A model generated the notes under the pieces. That model was not told where the DNA came from and did no database searches. It was given only the letters and a program-made list of their open reading frames with translations. A stretch of 16,070 nt of DNA, taken from the NCBI GenBank assembly GCA_022451445.1, contig JAKUSY010000018.1:1-16070 (forward strand), in the 5' to 3' direction. Shown in pieces: positions 1 through 7,782 of the stretch. Numbering within the stretch: the stretch's first letter is position 1; the number at the start of each line of letters is the position of its first letter. Position numbers and translations under genes: made by a program. This stretch comes from Planctomycetota bacterium. GTDB lineage: Bacteria > Planctomycetota > UBA8108.

Positions 1-710
1 CGCCCGGCGCGAGGGGCCGTGCCTCGTTCCTCCGCCGGCAGGCTCTCCTTGAAGCTTCTCATCACCCAGGAGAGGTTCCAGAGCGAGAGCAGGAAGGCGC
101 CGGCGGCCGCGGTCGAGAAGGGGTTGAGTCCCGGTAGTCCCCAGCTTTGAATGTTGAGACTCGGACTTGAGAGTAGCGCACCGATGGCCGGGCCGAGGAT
201 GAAGCCGAGCCCGAAGGCCATGCCGATCATGCCCATGCCCTTGGAGCGGTTCTTTTCATCGGTCGAGTCCGCCATGGCGGCGGTGGCGACCGAGATATTG
301 CCTCCCATGGCGCCGCCGAGCACACGCGAGATGATCAAGAGCAGGAAGGAATGGCTGAAGATCCACACCAGGTAGCTCACGCAGAGGCCGGCGATGGTCA
401 TCAGCAGCACCGGTCGGCGCCCGATGCGGTCCGACAGCCGTCCCCACATGGGCGCGAAGAGGAACTGCAGGATGGAGTAGAGCGACCCCAGGATGCCTCC
501 GAAGAGGACCGTGGCGGTGAATTTTTTGTCTCCCTCTTCTCCGGAAAGCTCGGCTAGGTTCGCTATCAGTCCGCCGAAGAAGCTGTCTGCCCCGGCGTAG
601 TACTCGAGCATGTCGGGAAAGAGCGGGAAGATGATCGAGAAGCCGACCAGGTCGACGAAGACCGTCAGGAAGAGGACGCCGATGGGAGATTTCTTTCGTT
701 CTGCGTTCAT
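1..710 (-). CDS. MFS family transporter, 3' end beyond the window
   Basis: This is the N-terminal 236 residues of a major facilitator superfamily transporter; the frame is open to the left edge, so the C-terminal half is missing from the window. Visible features are a first membrane segment (about residues 10-30, ending in FSIIFPLFP), and the MFS signature motif A, GRLSDRIGRR, at about residues 90-99, between TM2 and TM3. Further hydrophobic segments follow at about 101-127, 133-147 and 160-181. The FVDLVGFSIIFP start and motif A resemble the TetA/drug:H+ antiporter branch, but the substrate cannot be told from half a protein. The ATG at 710 has GGAG about 8 bases upstream. The gene begins 20 bases after the S1-domain gene ends, on the same strand, so the two are probably cotranscribed. 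Family assignment is firm; the efflux role is inference. Confidence 0.87.
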   Translation of the reverse strand, partial: MNAERKKSPIGVLFLTVFVDLVGFSIIFPLFPDMLEYYAGADSFFGGLIANLAELSGEEGDKKFTATVLFGGILGSLYSILQFLFAPMWGRLSDRIGRRPVLLMTIAGLCVSYLVWIFSHSFLLLIISRVLGGAMGGNISVATAAMADSTDEKNRSKGMGMIGMAFGLGFILGPAIGALLSSPSLNIQSWGLPGLNPFSTAAAGAFLLSLWNLSWVMRSFKESLPAEERGTAPRAG

Positions 711-730
711 TGGGACTCCGGGTTCTATTT

Positions 731-1831
731 CTATTCGATCGGCCTCAGCTCGATCAGTTTCTTCTCGGGATCGATGCCGGCGATCCGGGTACGGATGATG
801 TCTCCCTTGATCGGGACATCTTTCAGGTTGAGCACGGTCTCACGCGGAATGATTCCCTCCACCCCCTCCTCCAGTGATACGTGGACACCCTCAGCGCTGG
901 TTCTCGAGACCCAGCCGGTAAATTCTTCGCCAACCTCGTAGCTGGCCGCCGACGCGCTCCAGTTTACCGCCACGCCGCGGCGCAGATCGAGACTGATACG
1001 CTCACGCTCGGTATCGACCCGCTGCACCTCGACCTCGACCTCGTCTCCGACCTCAAGCTCTTCGTTCTGCCCGGTCTCTTTGCGCCAGGTGTGGATCCTG
1101 CTCTGGTGGATGAGACCCTCGACCCCGCCGAGGTCGACGAAGGCGCCGTGATGGTTGGTCTTGACGACCGTCCCCTTGAGAACCTCTCCCTCCGAGAGCC
1201 TCGCCAGCGCGTTGCCTTTCAGCTCGAGAGCCTGCTCCTCGAGCACGGCCCTGCGGCTCACCACCAGGTTCTGATCCGCCTTGTCGACCTGGGTGACCTC
1301 GACGCGAAATTTCTTTCCTACGAATGGCGTCGCATCCTCGATCCTCTTGATGTCGATCTGTGAGATGGGCATGAAGGCGCGCACTCCCTTGATGTCGAGG
1401 TCGAGGCCGCCCTTATTGGTCCCGGTGACCCGGGCCTCGAGCAGCGAACCGGGACGCAGGTCATCCCAGAAGACCTCCTTACGCGCCTTGCCGACCGACA
1501 GGAGGACCATGTCCTTGGCGGCATCGTAGCGAATGACGCTGGCCTTGATCCGGGTGCCGGGGAGAGGGAGCTCTTCATCCTCCTCGAATTCCTCTTCCTC
1601 GATGAGGCCGTGATGTTTTCCATCGAGCTCGACGAGCACCTCGCCGGCGCGGACGTCGATGACGTTTCCCTCGATACGATCACCGGATTCGAGCTTCTCG
1701 ATGGCGATGGTCTTGCCCGGCGAAGGCGCGTCCGCCCCGCTCATGAGCGCCTCGAGGTCGGCATCGCTCATGCCGATGTCGTCCGCGTTGTCATCCATCT
1801 CGTCAGGGAACTGACGGCTTTTCGCTGCCAT
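731..1831 (-). CDS. S1 RNA-binding domain protein (ribosomal protein S1-like, four S1 domains)
   Basis: The 366-residue protein has four S1 (OB-fold) RNA-binding domains at about residues 48-114, 127-194, 214-285 and 299-364. Domain 2 has the S1 hallmarks GGLDLDIKGVRAFMPISQ and NLVVSRRAVLEE; domain 3 has GTVVKTNHHGAFVDLGGVEG. This order and wording match bacterial ribosomal protein S1, which helps load mRNA on the 30S subunit; E. coli S1 has six such domains, while shorter four-domain forms exist in other phyla. The N-terminal 47 residues are acidic and probably disordered (DDNADD...SDADLEALMSG), and a second acidic run lies at 78-87. The ATG at 1831 has AGGA about 7 bases upstream and a promoter-like pair at 1880-1907. 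I call it S1-like and do not commit to rpsA, because a second S1 gene could exist elsewhere in the genome. Confidence 0.85.
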   Translation of the reverse strand: MAAKSRQFPDEMDDNADDIGMSDADLEALMSGADAPSPGKTIAIEKLESGDRIEGNVIDVRAGEVLVELDGKHHGLIEEEEFEEDEELPLPGTRIKASVIRYDAAKDMVLLSVGKARKEVFWDDLRPGSLLEARVTGTNKGGLDLDIKGVRAFMPISQIDIKRIEDATPFVGKKFRVEVTQVDKADQNLVVSRRAVLEEQALELKGNALARLSEGEVLKGTVVKTNHHGAFVDLGGVEGLIHQSRIHTWRKETGQNEELEVGDEVEVEVQRVDTERERISLDLRRGVAVNWSASAASYEVGEEFTGWVSRTSAEGVHVSLEEGVEGIIPRETVLNLKDVPIKGDIIRTRIAGIDPEKKLIELRPIE

Positions 1832-1879
1832 TGAGATTCCTGCTGTTCGGTTCGAGGCTGTTTTCCGGCCGAAAGAGGG

Positions 1880-1907
1880 ATCTTACGCCCGGGCGATGAG
1901 AGGTCAA
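1880..1907 (-). promoter_or_regulatory. Probable sigma70-type promoter of the S1-domain gene
   Basis: Read on the minus strand, TTGACC (1907-1902) and TAAGAT (1885-1880) are separated by 16 bases. They match the -35 consensus at 5 of 6 positions and the -10 consensus at 4 of 6. A start point about 7 bases further on would give a leader of about 40 bases before the ATG at 1831, which leaves room for the AGGA ribosome binding site. The pair lies in the only gap between the S1 gene and the upstream gene. Prediction from sequence only. Confidence 0.5.
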
Positions 1908-1944
1908 GCATGAGCAGGCGCATCCTTTTGCCGGCCGGGGGCCA

Positions 1945-1979
1945 GGGAGTGGCTCCAGCGCTTAGGAGAGCCAACTCCC
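1945..1979 (-). terminator. Stem-loop directly after the 700-residue secreted-protein gene
   Basis: On the minus strand an inverted repeat begins right after the TGA: GGGAGTTGGCTC pairs with GAGCCACTCCC, giving 11 base pairs with one unpaired T and a 12-base loop. No T-run follows (the next bases are GC-rich), so it is not a classical intrinsic terminator. It may be a Rho-assisted or 3'-end-protecting hairpin. It also separates the upstream gene from the S1 promoter. Confidence 0.4.
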
Positions 1980-4082
1980 TCAGGGACAGGTATTCGCCGC
2001 GGCGGGGGTCGGGGTGGTCACGTTCCAATTCGTCGAATCCAGGCGTCCCGCTCCGCAGCGCTGGATGGACTCGGTGTCCTTGTTGCGGTTGACGTTCTCA
2101 TCGAGCTGGCTGGCCAGGGCGTTTCCGGCTCCGAAGAGGCCGTCGAGCAGGCCGGTCGCGGGGCCGTCGCTGGTACCGTAGACGACGGCATCGATGAGCG
2201 CGTTGCTGGCGGCGGCGGCGCCTCCGGGGAAGTCCGCGACGTCTCCCTGGTGGAGCCCGACGCCATCGGCTCCGTTCTGGAGCTGGTTGCTGGCGCCGCC
2301 CCAGGTGACGTGGGGTTCCGGGGCGAACCCGGCCGGACCCACCAGCAGCATTCCATCGTCATTGGTGACGCCGGTGAGCTGCCGCTTGTCGTAGACCCTA
2401 TTGCCGTTGCCGTTGTAGAGGACGAGGACGTAGCCCGAGAGATCGACGCCGCCGATGCCGGCGGAGATCTCGACGAACTCGCCGGTATCGGTGGAGGTCT
2501 GGTCGCAGTCGACCTCGTTGATCACGAGGTGGATGACGGTCAGGTCGAAGCTCGCGGAGGCGCCGGAATCCGAGGACAGGATGAGCTCCGTGGAGCCGGT
2601 GGGCGTCGAGTCGAGCACCGAGGAGATCGTGAGCTGGCTGTCGGAGTCGGTGGTGAAGCCCTGCGGTTCGCCGCCGATCGTCACCTCGGAGGCGCTCGAG
2701 AGCTGGTTGCCGGTGATCTGCAGGCTCGCGCCGTGGGCGATCACGGCATAGTCCACCGAGCTGATGGAGAAGCCGGATCCCATGGAGGTGAAGCTTGCCG
2801 AGTTGGCCTCGGGGTCGACTCCCGAACCGAGCAGGCTGGTGACGGAATCCGCCACCGTCACGGTATAGTCGGTTCCCGGCGCCTGCTCCTCGGTAGCCAG
2901 GACGACGCTGTCGCCCGCGACCGTGGCCTCCGAGATTCCCAGGGCGGGAGCGAAGGTGAAGGCGGCCTCGGGATCGCCGATACTCGCCGCGTCGATCTCC
3001 ATGTCGAAGGAGATGGTCACCTCGGTCCGGCTGCCAGCCACGGCGCCGGTGACCTGCGGAGACGGCGGAGCCGGGCAGCTGTCCACGGCGATGTCATCGA
3101 GAGAGTAGGCGCTCGGCTGGGCCTGGTCGCGGAAGCGCCACATGGGACCCGTCAGCGTCAGCTCGCAGCCGACCACCAGGTTGGTCTCGGTCGCCAGCGA
3201 GTCCCGCAGGGTCTCGGAGATTCTCAGGCGCAGGTTCGCGTCGCCGCTGATGGCGCTGGTGGAGATCACCGCCGAGACGTGTCCGCCGCCTGCGAAGGCG
3301 AATTCCTCGGCAAGCGTGAAGCTCAGGGTGATCAATTCGCTCTCGTACGCATCGAGAGCGCTGATGAGGTCTTCGGCGGCGGAGACCTCCTGTGCCATGG
3401 CGGAGACGTCCCGGCCGTTTTCGAGCACCTCGTAATCGGCGATCGCGCGGATGGCGCGCGCGTCGTAGATGGTGCCGAGCTCGGTGGCCCGGAGGCTGAG
3501 GACGTCACCGACCCGGGGTTCGGGGTCGAGGGAGAAGGGGTCGATCTCGACGACAATCGCCGGGCCCTGGTCATCGGCCTGCAGGAAGAAACCGGCCGGG
3601 GCGTCGCCGACGGCGGGCCTCTTGTAGGTCACCACCGCGCCGGTGATCATGACGTCGACCTCTCCGTCTTCGGATGTTCTGAGCAGAGCGATGGCCGCGG
3701 AGGGGTTCGGGGGTGGCGCCACGGCGCAGGGGGGAAAGGAATCGCAGCCGAGTCCGTCGGCGCTCGGGTCCGTTCCGCATTCCTGCCAGGGGGCCGGAGG
3801 AGCCGACCCTCCTAGGAAGAGATGACGCAGGGTATGGCTCGGATCGGAGATGTCGACCTCGCCGCTGTCGTTGGAGTCCAGCGAGTCCGCGCAGAGCGGT
3901 CCTTGGCCGCCCTGGAAGAGGTAGGCGAGGGTGAAGACCGCATCGCTGAGATCCACCCGCCCATCAGTGTTCGAGTCGCCGCGAAGAAAGGCGTTGTCGC
4001 CGGCTCTCACCAACGGACAGGCGCCAATGGCCAGGAGTGAAACAAGCGAGATCACGATGTGAAGACAGCTCTTGTCGTGCAT
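1980..4082 (-). CDS. Secreted modular protein: dockerin-like repeats, Ig-like, IPT/TIG-like and lamin-tail domains
   Basis: A 700-residue exported protein. Residues 1-27 look like a signal peptide (hydrophobic 8-23, possible cleavage after VRA). Residues 32-113 hold a pair of dockerin-like calcium-loop repeats: D36-x-N38-x-D40-G with VDLSD, then D69-x-N71-x-S-G with VDISD. Each is followed by a (Y/H)LFxGG segment, and the pair closes with CGTDP...LGC. Residues about 125-335 form a beta-rich region that looks OB-like and is often linked to lamin-tail proteins (weak). About 341-432 is a Big_5-type Ig-like domain. About 436-516 is IPT/TIG-like (ITGNQLSSASEVTIGG). About 518-690 is a lamin-tail domain, starting LVINEVDCDQ and including GEFVEIS and LSGYVLVLYNGNGN. 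No catalytic motif is seen, so a cell-surface or adhesive role is inference. The ATG at 4082 follows AGGCGG by 5 bases. It is divergent from the 4294 gene. Confidence 0.85.
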   Translation of the reverse strand: MHDKSCLHIVISLVSLLAIGACPLVRAGDNAFLRGDSNTDGRVDLSDAVFTLAYLFQGGQGPLCADSLDSNDSGEVDISDPSHTLRHLFLGGSAPPAPWQECGTDPSADGLGCDSFPPCAVAPPPNPSAAIALLRTSEDGEVDVMITGAVVTYKRPAVGDAPAGFFLQADDQGPAIVVEIDPFSLDPEPRVGDVLSLRATELGTIYDARAIRAIADYEVLENGRDVSAMAQEVSAAEDLISALDAYESELITLSFTLAEEFAFAGGGHVSAVISTSAISGDANLRLRISETLRDSLATETNLVVGCELTLTGPMWRFRDQAQPSAYSLDDIAVDSCPAPPSPQVTGAVAGSRTEVTISFDMEIDAASIGDPEAAFTFAPALGISEATVAGDSVVLATEEQAPGTDYTVTVADSVTSLLGSGVDPEANSASFTSMGSGFSISSVDYAVIAHGASLQITGNQLSSASEVTIGGEPQGFTTDSDSQLTISSVLDSTPTGSTELILSSDSGASASFDLTVIHLVINEVDCDQTSTDTGEFVEISAGIGGVDLSGYVLVLYNGNGNRVYDKRQLTGVTNDDGMLLVGPAGFAPEPHVTWGGASNQLQNGADGVGLHQGDVADFPGGAAAASNALIDAVVYGTSDGPATGLLDGLFGAGNALASQLDENVNRNKDTESIQRCGAGRLDSTNWNVTTPTPAAANTCP

Positions 4083-4293
4083 TTTTTCCGCCTTTTTGAA
4101 AAGTACAGATGAGGCAAAAGGGTCCCCGTTTCAATCGACCCGATTCGGCAGTTTCACCCGAGGCCGGGAGCCAGTCAAGACTTTCCAATTCGGTATTGAC
4201 TGTCCTAGTGGACTCGGCGCACGATGTCGGTTCGTTTTTATCCGCGAGAGCGGAAAATACGGTCTCATGAATATCTCGAGGAGGGAAATCCAG
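4083..4293. promoter_or_regulatory. Divergent intergenic region between two secreted-protein genes
   Basis: These 211 bases must carry the promoters of the minus-strand modular protein and the plus-strand propeller-like gene. A TTGACT occurs on each strand (plus 4196-4201; minus 4178-4173), both good -35 matches. I cannot find a convincing -10 at 16-18 bases from either, so no promoter is placed. The first part is T-rich on the plus strand, next to the start codon at 4082. Confidence 0.35.
4278..4285 (+). promoter_or_regulatory. Ribosome binding site that fixes the start at 4294
   Basis: GAGGAGGG lies 8 bases before the ATG at 4294 and is the strongest Shine-Dalgarno match in the region. It decides against the in-frame upstream ATGs at 4072 and 4267, which would put 74 or 9 extra residues before a normal signal peptide. 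Confidence 0.75.
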
Positions 4294-5415
4294 ATGAAGG
4301 TGAAGCTGCTGGTCTCTATGGCGTTGTCCGCAATGTTGTTTCTCGGCTTGAATCCCGCCGCGGCCGCGGATCTCACGGCCGGAATGAAGACGGTCAAGCT
4401 GGAGCTGAAATCGGCAGGTCCGGTCGCCTTCGGTCCCGAAGGAATCCTCTTCGTCGCCGATCCGCTGGCGGCGACCGTGCATGCCGTGGCGACGGGCGAT
4501 ACCGCCGCCGCTAAGAAGAAAAAGGTCGTAAGCCTGGAGGGCGTCGATCGCAAGATCGCGGCCGCCCTGGGTACATCACCAGACAAGATTCGCATCTCTG
4601 ATCTTGCGGTCAACCCGGCCTCGGGAGTCGCCTACCTCTCTGTGGCGCGCGGCAGCGGAGTCGCTGCCCCGGCGGTCATCGTCACGGTTCGCGGCGACCA
4701 CCTCGAGTCGCTCGACCTCTCCAGCCTGAAGTCGGCCAGCTTCGCGCTGTCGTCGGTGCCGGATGCCAAGGCCACGACCGGCAGGGGGCGCCGGCGTGAG
4801 AGCGCCCGGACACAGGCGATCACGGATCTCGGCTACGTCAACGGCCGGGTGCTGGTGGCCGGGATGTCCAACGAGGAGTTCTCCTCGAGCCTGCGGTCGA
4901 TCCCCTTTCCCTTCGCCGGCTCAGGCAAACCTGCGAGCGTGGAGATCTACCACGGAGCCCACGGCCGTTTCGAGACCCGCTCTCCGGTGCGGACCTTTGT
5001 CTCGCTGAACGTCGCCGGGCAGCCCTATCTTGTCGCCGCCTACCAGTGCACCCCGCTGGTGACGATACCCCTGTCCGACATCAAACCGGGCGCCAAGCTC
5101 AAGGGAAAGACCGTCGCCGAGCTGGGCAATCGCAACCGGCCGCTCGACATGATCGTCTATACCAAGGACGGCAAGGAGTACATGCTGATCGCCAATTCCA
5201 GCCGCGGCATCATGAAGGTCTCAACCATCGACCTGGAGAAATCCCCGGGTATCACCGAGCGTGTTTCGGGTGGCGGCCGCAAGGGGGTTCCCTATGAGAC
5301 CATCGAGGGCTGGAAGGGAATCCTCCAGCTCGACAGGGCCGATGACCATAACGCCCTGGTGATGCGGGAGACCGAGGGAGGGTCCTTCAACCTGGAGACC
5401 CTGCCGCTTCCGTGA
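4294..5415 (+). CDS. Secreted protein with propeller-like repeats, function unknown
   Basis: The 373-residue product begins with a clear signal peptide (MKVKLLVSMALSAMLFLG, cleavage likely after A25 in NPAAAA). The mature part contains about five segments with the look of beta-propeller blades, each a hydrophobic beta-strand pair around a turn: about 42-65 (VAFGPEGILFVADP), 101-120 (ISDLAVNPASGVAYLSV), 176-192 (ITDLGYVNGRVLVAG), 235-260 (PYLVAAYQCTPLVTIPL) and 282-309 (LDMIVYTKDGKEYMLIA). I recognise no catalytic residues, and C252 is the only cysteine. The next gene starts inside its stop codon (GTGA), so the two proteins are made together and probably act together outside the cytoplasm. The frame is open back to 4072, but the signal peptide and ribosome binding site fix the start at 4294. 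The propeller fold is inference; function is not known to me. Confidence 0.85.
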   Translation: MKVKLLVSMALSAMLFLGLNPAAAADLTAGMKTVKLELKSAGPVAFGPEGILFVADPLAATVHAVATGDTAAAKKKKVVSLEGVDRKIAAALGTSPDKIRISDLAVNPASGVAYLSVARGSGVAAPAVIVTVRGDHLESLDLSSLKSASFALSSVPDAKATTGRGRRRESARTQAITDLGYVNGRVLVAGMSNEEFSSSLRSIPFPFAGSGKPASVEIYHGAHGRFETRSPVRTFVSLNVAGQPYLVAAYQCTPLVTIPLSDIKPGAKLKGKTVAELGNRNRPLDMIVYTKDGKEYMLIANSSRGIMKVSTIDLEKSPGITERVSGGGRKGVPYETIEGWKGILQLDRADDHNALVMRETEGGSFNLETLPLP

Positions 5416-6563
5416 AAATCGCCTCGGCGTGTTTTGCCCTGGCCGGCCTGCTTCCGGCTCTCATCTGCGGCTGCGGCCAGCCGGTGAGGGACGAGTCCGG
5501 TTCCGTGCGGATCGGCCTGGTCTCCTCTCCGGATGGAGCCCGTTATTTCGAGGTCTCGGGTCTCGATGCCGGCCATCCCGGCGACAAGGCCTCCTGGGGA
5601 GAAACCTTCAGGGTCTACACCGTCTTTGACAAGCGCTCCGCCGGCGAGGAGCTGCCCGCCGTCGCGGGCTCCTATGTTTTCGAGGATGGGGTGCTGCGTT
5701 TCAGGCCCCGCTTCCCCCTCGAGCCCGGGCTGGCTTATTCCGCCCGGCTCTATTATTCCCCCGGCAGGGTCAAGGAGGCGCGGTTTGAAATCCCGAGGGA
5801 GGACCTGGTGCGCGGCACGAGCGTTATCGCGGTCTATCCCTCCGCCGATGTGCTGCCGGAGAACCTGCTGAAGTTCTACATCCACTTTTCCTCTCCGATG
5901 AGCGTCGGACGGGCCTATGACAATACCCGTCTGCTGAATTCGAAGGGTGAGACGGTCAGGTATCCCTTCCTGGAGCTCGATGAGGAGCTCTGGGATCCCA
6001 CCGGCCGGCGGCTGACCATCTTCATCGATCCCGGGCGTATCAAGCAGGGTGTATTGCCCAATAAGGTTGTCGGTCCGGTGTTCAAGGTGGGAGAGCGCTA
6101 TACGCTCGAGATCAGCGACGAATGGAAAGATGCCGCCGGCGCCCGCCTGGGCGCCCCGTTTCGCAAGTCCTTCAAGGTTTCCGCGGCGGATCACCGCTCA
6201 CCGGATCCGGCCGCCTGGAAGCTTGCCGCGCCCGCCGGGGGGAGCAGGGAGCCGCTGTCGCTGACCTTCGAGGCCCCCCTCGACCACGCCCTGCTCCACA
6301 GGCTGCTCTGGGTGGAGAACGAGGCCGGGGAGAGGGTGGAGGGGGAGGTCCGTGTCGAAGCCGGAGAGCGCCGCTGGTCCCTGCTCCCGGATACGCGTTG
6401 GAGTCCGGGAAGGTACCGGCTGATGATCCGGAGCATCCTCGAAGACCTGGCCGGTAACGGCATCGACAAGCCCTTCGAGGTGGATGTCTTTGAGCAGGTC
6501 AGGGAGCGGGTGGACTCGAAGACGCTCAGCCGAGAGTTCACCGTCAGTCCGCGGCAGCGATGA
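5412..6563 (+). CDS. Putative lipoprotein with Ig-like (Big_5/SbsA-like) domains
   Basis: The 383-residue protein starts at a GTG that overlaps the previous stop by 4 bases (GTGA), a sign of translational coupling. Residues 1-20 form a lipoprotein signal with the likely lipobox I-C-G-C and C21 as the lipidated residue. Residues about 30-135 form a beta-rich domain. About 137-256 reads like a bacterial Ig-like domain of the SbsA/Big_5 type (VYPSADVLPENLLKFYIHFS; ISDEWKDAAGARLG). About 264-360 is a second one, with EPLSLTFEAPLDHALL and LEDLAGN. The paired pattern of 'fold change of sign' strands plus D(A/L)AGxxL endings is typical of these domains. It is presumably anchored to a membrane and may hold the secreted partner encoded just upstream. 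No enzyme motif is visible. Its last 20 bases overlap the convergent M24 peptidase gene. Confidence 0.84.
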   Translation: MKIASACFALAGLLPALICGCGQPVRDESGSVRIGLVSSPDGARYFEVSGLDAGHPGDKASWGETFRVYTVFDKRSAGEELPAVAGSYVFEDGVLRFRPRFPLEPGLAYSARLYYSPGRVKEARFEIPREDLVRGTSVIAVYPSADVLPENLLKFYIHFSSPMSVGRAYDNTRLLNSKGETVRYPFLELDEELWDPTGRRLTIFIDPGRIKQGVLPNKVVGPVFKVGERYTLEISDEWKDAAGARLGAPFRKSFKVSAADHRSPDPAAWKLAAPAGGSREPLSLTFEAPLDHALLHRLLWVENEAGERVEGEVRVEAGERRWSLLPDTRWSPGRYRLMIRSILEDLAGNGIDKPFEVDVFEQVRERVDSKTLSREFTVSPRQR

Positions 6564-7749
6564 TGTCCTCGGGGAGCTCCGTGAGGTTCTCCAGCCTGTC
6601 GGCGCGAACGGCGTAGGTGTTCTCAACGCCGATCACTCCCCAGCTGGGGTGGGTGTATTTCGGCTCGATGGCCAGGGTGCAGCCCTCCTCCAGCGGCTCA
6701 TCAAAGCGCGGCGCCAGCACAGGGAGCTCATTGACCTCGAGCCCGACGCTGTGGCCGACGAACTTTACCGCCAGCTCTCCGGGTCCCATGAAGTTGTCGC
6801 CGATGCCCTTGTCGTTCGCCAGGGAGAGCATCTCTTCATAGATGCTCGATGGTATGGATCCCGCCCGAATGGTTTCTTCGCAGAATCTCAGCAGCTCGCG
6901 GGTCTTTTCGTAGATTTCAGCGGCCTCTTCGGGCATGGTTCCGCGCACGGCCATGCGGGTGCAGTCGCTGTGGTAGCCGCTCAGGCTCATCAGGTAGTCG
7001 ATGATGATAGGGATGTCATCCCCGATGGGGCTCGTGGAGCCGCCCTGGGAGACGCAGACATGCGGGCCCCTGCCGCCGATCGGGAAGTGCGAATGGTTGG
7101 GCAGGGCGCCGTCCGGGCCGCTGGTCACGGTGCCGATGCCGGTGCCGATGTTCATCCCGCGCAGCCGGATGACTCCGCAGTGGCCGAGCGTTCGCGCCCG
7201 GCAGTCGAGCTGGTTCTGCAACTCGTAGGTGGAGATTCCCTTCCGGCCGAGGAGCTCGGGCACTGCCTCAAAGAGCAGGCGCTGCGCCTCGGCGGCTCGT
7301 CTCAGCTCGCCGATCTCGTGCTCGCTTTTCGTCGCGCGGTTTGCCATGAGGAGTCGGGATGCGTCGAGAATCTCGGTTTCTTCGCCCAGGAGTCCGCTGT
7401 AGAAGGCGTACGTCGCCGCCGGCAGCACATCGAGCTCCATGCCGATTCGCCACGGGGGCGGGCCGCAGAGCTCAGCGATCCGCTCCGGCAGGTCCTTCAT
7501 GCTCGCAAGTGGTTCGATGAGCTCCAGCGGCGAGTCTCCACGGGCGCGCTCGAGCACTTTTCGCACGAGCAGTCTCGGCTCTTCGCCAGGGGTGACGAGC
7601 AGGTGGGCGGTCTGCACGGTGCCGCTGAGGTAGTAGAGATCAGCGGTATTGAGGACGATGATCGCGTCGAGGTTCGAGCCGGATGCCTTCATCAGCTCCT
7701 GGAGCCGCTGGTGCCGTGCCTGGATTTCCGCTGAATCGAAGGACTGCAT
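6544..7749 (-). CDS. M24 family metallopeptidase (Xaa-Pro aminopeptidase-like)
   Basis: The 401-residue protein has the two-part M24 layout: a creatinase-type N-terminal domain (about 1-135, with DAIIVLNTADLYYLSG) and a pita-bread catalytic domain (about 140-395). All five metal ligands expected for the family are present: D251 and D262 (IIIDYLMSLSGYHSDCTRMAV region, 11 apart as usual), H333 (FVGHSVGLEVNELPVL), E362 (LAIEPKY) and E376 (GVENTY). It is therefore probably active on peptides with proline at position 2, or on a related substrate, in the cytoplasm, as no signal peptide is seen. The start at 7749 has no clear Shine-Dalgarno. It lies 33 bases after the formate dehydrogenase alpha gene, so it is probably at the end of that operon; why a peptidase should be there is unknown. 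Creatinase-like activity cannot be excluded from sequence alone. Confidence 0.9.
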   Translation of the reverse strand: MQSFDSAEIQARHQRLQELMKASGSNLDAIIVLNTADLYYLSGTVQTAHLLVTPGEEPRLLVRKVLERARGDSPLELIEPLASMKDLPERIAELCGPPPWRIGMELDVLPAATYAFYSGLLGEETEILDASRLLMANRATKSEHEIGELRRAAEAQRLLFEAVPELLGRKGISTYELQNQLDCRARTLGHCGVIRLRGMNIGTGIGTVTSGPDGALPNHSHFPIGGRGPHVCVSQGGSTSPIGDDIPIIIDYLMSLSGYHSDCTRMAVRGTMPEEAAEIYEKTRELLRFCEETIRAGSIPSSIYEEMLSLANDKGIGDNFMGPGELAVKFVGHSVGLEVNELPVLAPRFDEPLEEGCTLAIEPKYTHPSWGVIGVENTYAVRADRLENLTELPEDIIAAAD

Positions 7750-7782
7750 GTCGAGAGCATAGCAGAAAAGCCCGCGGCGGTC

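Noticed and set aside
2250..3815. A 521-codon open frame on the plus strand, antisense to the modular secreted protein
   Set aside because: Same mirror-frame composition, no signal peptide or motif, and full overlap with a gene that has several recognised domains.
4196..4224. Promoter with TTGACT upstream of the propeller-like gene
   Set aside because: The -35 match is good but the bases 16-19 further on (GCACGA/ACGATG) do not resemble a -10 box.
4072..4293. N-terminal extension of the propeller-like protein from an ATG at 4072
   Set aside because: It would bury a clear signal peptide and overlap the divergent gene; a strong ribosome binding site at 4278-4285 supports 4294.
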